Below are positions 59,619 to 64,000 of a DNA stretch of 64,000 nucleotides, in pieces (position 1 is the stretch's first letter; every line of letters starts with the position of its first letter). Below the pieces are notes generated by a model, which saw only the letters and a program-made list of their open reading frames with translations, was not told the DNA's origin and searched no databases. The position numbers and the translations under genes are program-made. The stretch is taken from the NCBI RefSeq assembly GCF_001921215.1, contig NZ_MSIF01000020.1, forward strand, positions 95,276 through 159,275, given 5' to 3'. The DNA is from Actinophytocola xinjiangensis. Lineage in GTDB: Bacteria > Actinomycetota > Actinomycetes > Mycobacteriales > Pseudonocardiaceae.

Positions 59619-60254
59619 ATGGCCAACGACAAGCGCGTACGCCACCCGATCTTCTCCCGCTACTACCCGAAGCTGATCGCGAACCTGGAGAAGGCCGGTA
59701 TCGGTGAGCACCGCAGGACCCTGCTGACCGGACTGACCGGCGAGGTCGTCGAGGTCGGCGCGGGCAACGACGCGAACTTCCGGTACTACCCGCCGACGGT
59801 GACCAGGGTCCTGGCGGTCGAGCCGGAGCGGCGACTGCGGGGCCTGGCCGAGGCCGCCGCCCGGGACGCGCCGGTGCCGGTGGAGGTCGTCGACGGCCTC
59901 GCCCAACGCCTGCCGGCCGCCGACGACTCGGCCGACGCCGTGATCTGCGCGCTGGTCCTGTGCTCGGTCGGCGACCAGGCTCCGGTGCTGCGGGAGATCC
60001 GCCGGATCCTGGCGCCCGGCGGCGAGTTCCGGTTCTTCGAGCACGTCCGGGCCGACACCCCGGGCATGATCCGCGCCCAGCGGGTCCTGGACGCGACGCT
60101 GTGGCCGCTGCTGGCCGGCGGCTGCCACATGGGCCGCGACACCACGGCCGCGATCCGCGACGCCGGCTTCACCGTGACCCGGCTGGACCGGTTCCGGTTC
60201 CCGGACGTCGCCTCGCCGTCGGCCAGCCACGTCCTCGGCTCCGCCACCCTCTGA
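59619..60254 (+). CDS. Class I SAM-dependent methyltransferase (METTL7-like)
   Basis: 211 residues, 12 bases after the CDF stop. SAM motif I VVEVGAGNDANFRYYP (about 43-58), then VLAVEPERRLR, QRLPAADDSADAVICALVLCSV and RILAPGGEFRFFEHVR; C-terminal GCHMGRDTTAAIRDAGF resembles thiol/METTL7-type methyltransferases. May be co-transcribed with the exporter. Substrate unknown. Confidence 0.88.
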   Translation: MANDKRVRHPIFSRYYPKLIANLEKAGIGEHRRTLLTGLTGEVVEVGAGNDANFRYYPPTVTRVLAVEPERRLRGLAEAAARDAPVPVEVVDGLAQRLPAADDSADAVICALVLCSVGDQAPVLREIRRILAPGGEFRFFEHVRADTPGMIRAQRVLDATLWPLLAGGCHMGRDTTAAIRDAGFTVTRLDRFRFPDVASPSASHVLGSATL

Positions 60255-60267
60255 CCACGGGACAACC

Positions 60268-61149
60268 ATGGATCTCCAGGCCGCCGCGTCGTTCCTCGCC
60301 ACCCACGGCCGCCAGCTCGACCGCCGCCGGTTCGAGTACCTGCTGGCCGGCCCGGGCGCCGACCCCGGCCCGGTGCTGGCCGCCGTCGACGCGTACCGCA
60401 ACGCCGACGGCGGCTACGGCTGGGGCCTGGAACCGGACCTGCGGGCGCCGGAGAGCCAGCCGGGCGGGGCGCTGCACGCGCTGGAGGTCTTCGCCGAGGC
60501 CGGGCCGACGCCCCGGTCGGTCGAGGTGTGCGACTGGCTGGGCCGGGTCGCGCTGCCCGACGGCGGGATGCCCTTCGCCCTGCCGGTCGCCGACCCGACC
60601 GGCTGCGCGCCGTTCTGGGTGGACGCCGACCCTGGCGTGTCGTCGTTGCAGAGCACCGCGTTCGTCGCCGGGGTGGCCCACCAGGTGGCCGCCAGGGACC
60701 CGGCCGTCGCCGCGCACCCGTGGCTGGCGGCCGCGACCCGCTACTGCCTGGACGCCGTCGCCGCCCTCGACGCCCGGCCGCACGCCATCGAGCTGAGCTT
60801 CGCCATCGGCTTCCTGGACGCCGTCCACGACACCCACCCCGAGGCGGACGCGTTGCTGGACCGGCTCGCCGCGTTCGTCCCACCGGACGGGCTGGTCCCG
60901 GTGGACGGTGGCAGCGACGGCGAGACCATGCGCCCGCTCGACTTCGCGCCGCTGCCCGACCGCCCGGCGCGCCGGCTGTTCACCCCCGAGGTGATCGCCG
61001 CCGATCTGGCGCGCGTGGCCGGGGGTCAGCAGGACGACGGTGGCTGGCGGGTCGACTTCGCCAGCTTCTCGCCAGCGGCGGAAATGGAGTGGCGCGGCTA
61101 CGCTACCGTCGGGGCCATGAACATGTTGACAGCCAACGGTATCCGTTGA
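60268..61149 (+). CDS. Prenyltransferase/squalene-cyclase-like alpha/alpha-toroid repeat protein
   Basis: 293 residues with QW-like repeats of the terpenoid cyclase/prenyltransferase barrel (NADGGYGWGLEPDLR near 50, LPDGGMPFALP near 100, QDDGGWRVDF near 260). The catalytic DxDD or DCTAE motifs of cyclases are absent, so it is a structural toroid of unknown function. Its stop shares one base with the DinB start (TGATG), so both are made together. Confidence 0.82.
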   Translation: MDLQAAASFLATHGRQLDRRRFEYLLAGPGADPGPVLAAVDAYRNADGGYGWGLEPDLRAPESQPGGALHALEVFAEAGPTPRSVEVCDWLGRVALPDGGMPFALPVADPTGCAPFWVDADPGVSSLQSTAFVAGVAHQVAARDPAVAAHPWLAAATRYCLDAVAALDARPHAIELSFAIGFLDAVHDTHPEADALLDRLAAFVPPDGLVPVDGGSDGETMRPLDFAPLPDRPARRLFTPEVIAADLARVAGGQQDDGGWRVDFASFSPAAEMEWRGYATVGAMNMLTANGIR

Positions 61150-61721
61150 TGACGTTCCTGCACGACTACCTGCGTTCCGGGCGCGAGGCGCTGCTCTGGA
61201 AGCTCGACGGCCTGTCCGAGTACGACGTGCGCCGACCGATGACCCCGACCGGGACGAACCTGCTCGGCATGGTCAAACACGTGGCCGGCTGTGAGATCGC
61301 CTACTTCGGTGACACCTTCGGCCGCCCGTTCCCCGGCGCGGACTCCCTGCCGTGGCTGGCCGAGGACGCCGAGCCCAACGCCGACATGTGGGCCACCGCC
61401 GAGGAGTCCCGCGAGTACATCGTGGACTTCTACCGCCGGGTCTGCACGCACTCGGACGTGACCATCACCTCGCTGGACCTGGACGCCCCCGGCCGGGTCG
61501 GGCACTGGGCGCCCGAGCGGCAGGCGGTGACCCTGCACCGGATCCTGGTGCACATGATCGCCGAGACTCACCGGCACGCCGGCCACGCCGACATCATCCG
61601 CGAGATGATCGACGGCGCCACCGGGATGCGCCTTGGCAACGACAACATGGCGCCGGGCGACCAGGCGTGGTGGTCGGACTACCACGATCAGCTGGAGCGG
61701 GTGGCCCGCGAGTTCTCCTGA
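61149..61721 (+). CDS. DinB family protein (DUF664-like)
   Basis: 190 residues. Four-helix DinB bundle with metal-type His in MVKHVAGCEIAYFG (about residue 44), and in LVHMIAETHRHAGHADIIREM (about 137-148). The family includes thiol-dependent transferases; function unknown. Translationally coupled to the toroid protein and overlapping the convergent ligase gene by 34 bases at its 3' end. Confidence 0.88.
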   Translation: MTFLHDYLRSGREALLWKLDGLSEYDVRRPMTPTGTNLLGMVKHVAGCEIAYFGDTFGRPFPGADSLPWLAEDAEPNADMWATAEESREYIVDFYRRVCTHSDVTITSLDLDAPGRVGHWAPERQAVTLHRILVHMIAETHRHAGHADIIREMIDGATGMRLGNDNMAPGDQAWWSDYHDQLERVAREFS

Positions 61722-63250
61722 GCGGCCAGGGTCCGGCGGCACACCTTGCCCGTCGGGCCCACCGGAAGTTCGGCCAGCACGACCAGCCGCTCGGGGAGCT
61801 TGCGTCGCTCCAGGCCGCGTTCGCGTTCCAGGAAACCGGTCAGCCCGGCCAACGTCAGCTCCTCTGTGGACTGTCGCAGTTGGACGTAGGCGCAGACCCG
61901 CTCGCCCAGGTCGGCGTCGGGCACCGGCAGGCACACCACCTCGACCACCGACGGGTGGCTGCCGATGTGCCCCTCCACCTCCGCCAGGCTGATGTTCAGC
62001 CCGCCGCGCACGGCGACCTGGCGCAGCCGGCCGGTCACGTGCAGGACCCCGTTCTCGTCGAACTCGCCCTGGTCGCCGGTGCGCACCCAGCCGCCGGGCA
62101 GCCGGTGGCGCCCGTCCAGCTCGATGGACCCCACGTAGCACAGCGGGGTCATCGGCCCCAGCGCCTGGATCTCCCCGTCCACCACCCGGATGTCGGTGAC
62201 CGCCGGGTCCGGCACCCCCACCCCGGCGCCCCTGGTGTGGCAGTTCACCCCGTCCGACGAGCCGTACACGTTGGTCAGCGGGCACCCGAACCGCCACCGG
62301 CACTCCTGGGCCGTGTCGTGGGACAGCGCGGCGCCGCTGGCGACCAGCCCCCGCAGCGACGACAGGTCCTCGCCGTCGACCCGCGGCGCCGTGGCCAGCC
62401 GCCGCAGCATCGTCGGCACACCGAACACGTGCGATGGCCGGTGCCGGCTGATCGCCGCCAGCGCCCCCGCCGGGTCGAACCGTCCGATGAGGACCAGCGT
62501 CCCGCCGTGCGCGGCGATGGTCGCCGGCACCCCGAACGAACCGAACGCGGAGGCCAGCGGCACCAGCACCAGGTCCCTCGGCTCGGGCCCGCGCACCGCC
62601 CGCAGGTAGTTCGCCCGCCCGCCGACCAGCGCGTTGTGCGAGTAGGCCACCATCTTCGGCTCGGCCTCCGACCCGGAGGACACCAGCACCCTGGCCGGCG
62701 CCTCGGCGTCCACGGGCACCGGCGTGAACCCCGGCCCGTCAGGCACCTGGCCGGCCACGAACACCTCCCGCAGCCGGGGCAGCTCGTGGCGGACCGAGCG
62801 CACGGCGTCGGCCAGCTCACCGGTCCCGGTGATCACCGCCCGCGCCCGCGACCGGCCGAGCAGGCTCACGGTGTCCCGGGTTCCCGGCCCGGCCACGAAC
62901 GGCAGCGCCACCGCCCCCAGCGCGGCCACCGCCAGCTCGGCGACCACCGCGTCCCGCCCGTTGACCAGCTGGAGCCCGATGACGTCCCGCGACCCCAGGT
63001 CCGCCGCCGCCAGCCCGGCGGCCAGCCGGCGGGCGGCCGCGTCGAGTTCGGCGTAGGTCAGCTCCCCGCCGGTGTCGATGCCGACGTCCGCGACCGCGAC
63101 CCGGTCGGGGTGCTCGGCCACCCGCGCGGCGAACGTCGTGTACAGGTCGACGTCGGGACAGTGCCCGTCGCGGACCCAGCGGCGACGCAGGTAGCCCGGC
63201 ACCAGGTCCCGCAGCACCAGCCCGTCGCGCGACACCCACACCCCGCTCAC
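61688..63250 (-). CDS. AMP-binding enzyme (acyl-CoA ligase family) with altered P-loop
   Basis: 520 residues from GTG 63250, which overlaps the upstream CoA-transferase stop (GTGA). ANL family: A5 YGSSDG, A7 GWVRTGDQ, A8 GRLRQVAVRGGLNIS and C-terminal PTGKVCRR with the catalytic Lys are present. The P-loop reads SSGSEAEPK, where the usual Thr-Gly are Glu-Ala, so ATP use may be slow or modified. Probably activates an acid for the coupled CaiB-like partner or a biosynthetic pathway beyond the window. Confidence 0.88.
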   Translation of the reverse strand: MSGVWVSRDGLVLRDLVPGYLRRRWVRDGHCPDVDLYTTFAARVAEHPDRVAVADVGIDTGGELTYAELDAAARRLAAGLAAADLGSRDVIGLQLVNGRDAVVAELAVAALGAVALPFVAGPGTRDTVSLLGRSRARAVITGTGELADAVRSVRHELPRLREVFVAGQVPDGPGFTPVPVDAEAPARVLVSSGSEAEPKMVAYSHNALVGGRANYLRAVRGPEPRDLVLVPLASAFGSFGVPATIAAHGGTLVLIGRFDPAGALAAISRHRPSHVFGVPTMLRRLATAPRVDGEDLSSLRGLVASGAALSHDTAQECRWRFGCPLTNVYGSSDGVNCHTRGAGVGVPDPAVTDIRVVDGEIQALGPMTPLCYVGSIELDGRHRLPGGWVRTGDQGEFDENGVLHVTGRLRQVAVRGGLNISLAEVEGHIGSHPSVVEVVCLPVPDADLGERVCAYVQLRQSTEELTLAGLTGFLERERGLERRKLPERLVVLAELPVGPTGKVCRRTLAAQENSRATRSS

Positions 63251-64000
63251 CCGAACCGCCACGGCGGCCGGACCAGGCAGCACCCGTCCCACTCCAACGC
63301 GCCGGCGAAGTCGGGGTCGGCGGCGAGGGCGGCCAGGTCGTCGCGGGTCCCGACGGCCGGCTCGGGCCGCGGGGCGACCGGCGCGTCACGGCACAGCAGG
63401 GCCGAGGACAGCAGGGAGGAGTCCACCCGCTGGCCCGCGCCCGTGCGGTCCCTGGCCAGCAGCGCGGCCAGCACCCCGGTCGCCGACACCAGCCCGCCGA
63501 GCACGTCGGTCAGGGTCATCAGCGACGGGTCCGGCCCGACCGCCGCCGCCAGACCGCTGTGGGCCTGCACCACGTAGTCGGTGCCCAGCGGCGGACGCGG
63601 CCCCAGCAGCTCACCCCAGCCCGACGCCCACGCGTACACCAGGTCCGGCCGGGTCGCCCCGAGCGCGGTGACGTCCAGCCCGAGGGCTTCCGCCTTGCCC
63701 GGCGCCCAGTTGTGCAGGAACACGTCCGCGCCGGCCACCAGCTCCTGCACCCCGCGCCGCCCCGAGGCCGTGGTGATGTCCAGCTCCACGGCCCGTTTGC
63801 CCCGGTTGAGCGCCACGAACCGCGCCGAGGTCCCGCCGGCCAGCGGCTCGACCCCGCGCGCCGGGTCGCCCCCGGGGGGCTCGATCCGCACGACGCTCGC
63901 GCCGAGCAGGCCCAGGACGTGCCCGGCCAGCGGCCCCTGGACCCGCCGGCACGCCTCGACGACCACGATCCCGGCCAGCGGCCCGCCGCCGCCCGCCGCC
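63247..64000 (-). CDS. CaiB/BaiF CoA-transferase family domain, N-terminus beyond window edge
   Basis: The frame is open from the window edge, giving 250 residues. CaiB-type pattern: PLAGIVVVEACRRVQGPLAGHVLGLLGASVVRIEPP, FVALNRGKRAVELD, ADVFLHNWAPGKAEALG and GQRVDSSLLSSALLC. A normal class III CoA-transferase has about 400 residues; here the second-domain region is nearly absent and the chain ends soon after. A Gly-rich stretch (AAGGGGPLAG) at the edge suggests a linker from another domain upstream, such as a second CaiB half. Confidence 0.85.
   Translation of the reverse strand, partial: AAGGGGPLAGIVVVEACRRVQGPLAGHVLGLLGASVVRIEPPGGDPARGVEPLAGGTSARFVALNRGKRAVELDITTASGRRGVQELVAGADVFLHNWAPGKAEALGLDVTALGATRPDLVYAWASGWGELLGPRPPLGTDYVVQAHSGLAAAVGPDPSLMTLTDVLGGLVSATGVLAALLARDRTGAGQRVDSSLLSSALLCRDAPVAPRPEPAVGTRDDLAALAADPDFAGALEWDGCCLVRPPWRFG

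Overview
The window is a very GC-rich actinomycete chromosome segment. GTG and TTG starts are frequent, many genes overlap by 4 bases (ATGA/GTGA), several promoters have TANNNT -10 boxes a few bases before the start codon, and there is a textbook DtxR/IdeR iron box. The gene content (TIGR03084 protein, AfsR/BTAD regulator, KmtR-like ArsR with a CDF exporter) fits the Pseudonocardiales. The genus cannot be fixed from this sequence. I see no tRNA, rRNA, CRISPR array or insertion sequence. The only stretch over 300 bases without an intact gene is 50412-50752, which holds a terminator and a broken small secreted gene.

Region 1 (1-29629) is a catabolic island for CoA-activated acids, built from divergent operons. 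It encodes an acyl-CoA ligase, a two-subunit biotin-dependent acyl-CoA carboxylase, an AtuA-family protein, two crotonase-fold enzymes, a nitronate-monooxygenase-like flavoprotein, a TIGR03084 protein, a split MaoC hydratase pair, a thiolase, three adjacent acyl-CoA dehydrogenase (ACAD) pairs, a Liv-type ABC importer (one subunit a permease-ATPase fusion, no binding protein in the window), a gamma-carbonic-anhydrase-like protein, an SDR, a KshA-like Rieske oxygenase and a fused indolepyruvate:ferredoxin oxidoreductase. Two regulators, TetR and GntR/FadR, lie inside. A CAACC-n4-GGTnGG element occurs in the four promoter regions at 10.2, 14.5, 17.3 and 29.6 kb. A second palindrome, ATCAT-n4-ATGAT, accompanies it at three of them. 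The enzyme set mixes hallmarks of acyclic-terpene/leucine catabolism (AtuA, carboxylase, AtuE/LiuC-type hydratase) with hallmarks of steroid side-chain catabolism (heteromeric ACADs, split MaoC). The likely substrate is a bulky or branched isoprenoid-like acid, possibly by an undescribed route.

Region 2 (29663-33288) is an alkanesulfonate operon transcribed ssuC-ssuB-ssuA-ssuD with a perfect inverted repeat upstream. Region 3 (33451-39052) holds a GT87 membrane mannosyltransferase, a DHA2-type MFS exporter and a divergent AfsR-like regulator. Region 4 (39049-42885) is an iron-siderophore ABC importer whose IdeR box abuts the start codon. Region 5 (42972-50411) has a DNA-alkylation-repair-like protein, a methyltransferase, an OmpR-type two-component system with a small lipoprotein, a tandem of GHKL ATPase-like proteins (the first degenerate), a HIRAN-like/TM/Excalibur protein and a DMT transporter with an unusual structured leader.

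Region 6 (50412-56635) contains a terminator, a frameshifted small secreted gene, a fusion of an NAD-epimerase fold with a PEP-utilising swivel domain that lacks its histidine, an HTH-NACHT membrane protein, and an NmrA-like reductase behind palindromic sites. Region 7 (56702-64000) has a TerC-family membrane protein, a metal-homeostasis locus (BlaI-like and KmtR-like regulators divergent from a CDF exporter), a methyltransferase, an alpha/alpha-toroid protein, a DinB protein, and a degenerate acyl-CoA ligase translationally coupled to a CaiB-like CoA-transferase domain that runs off the window.
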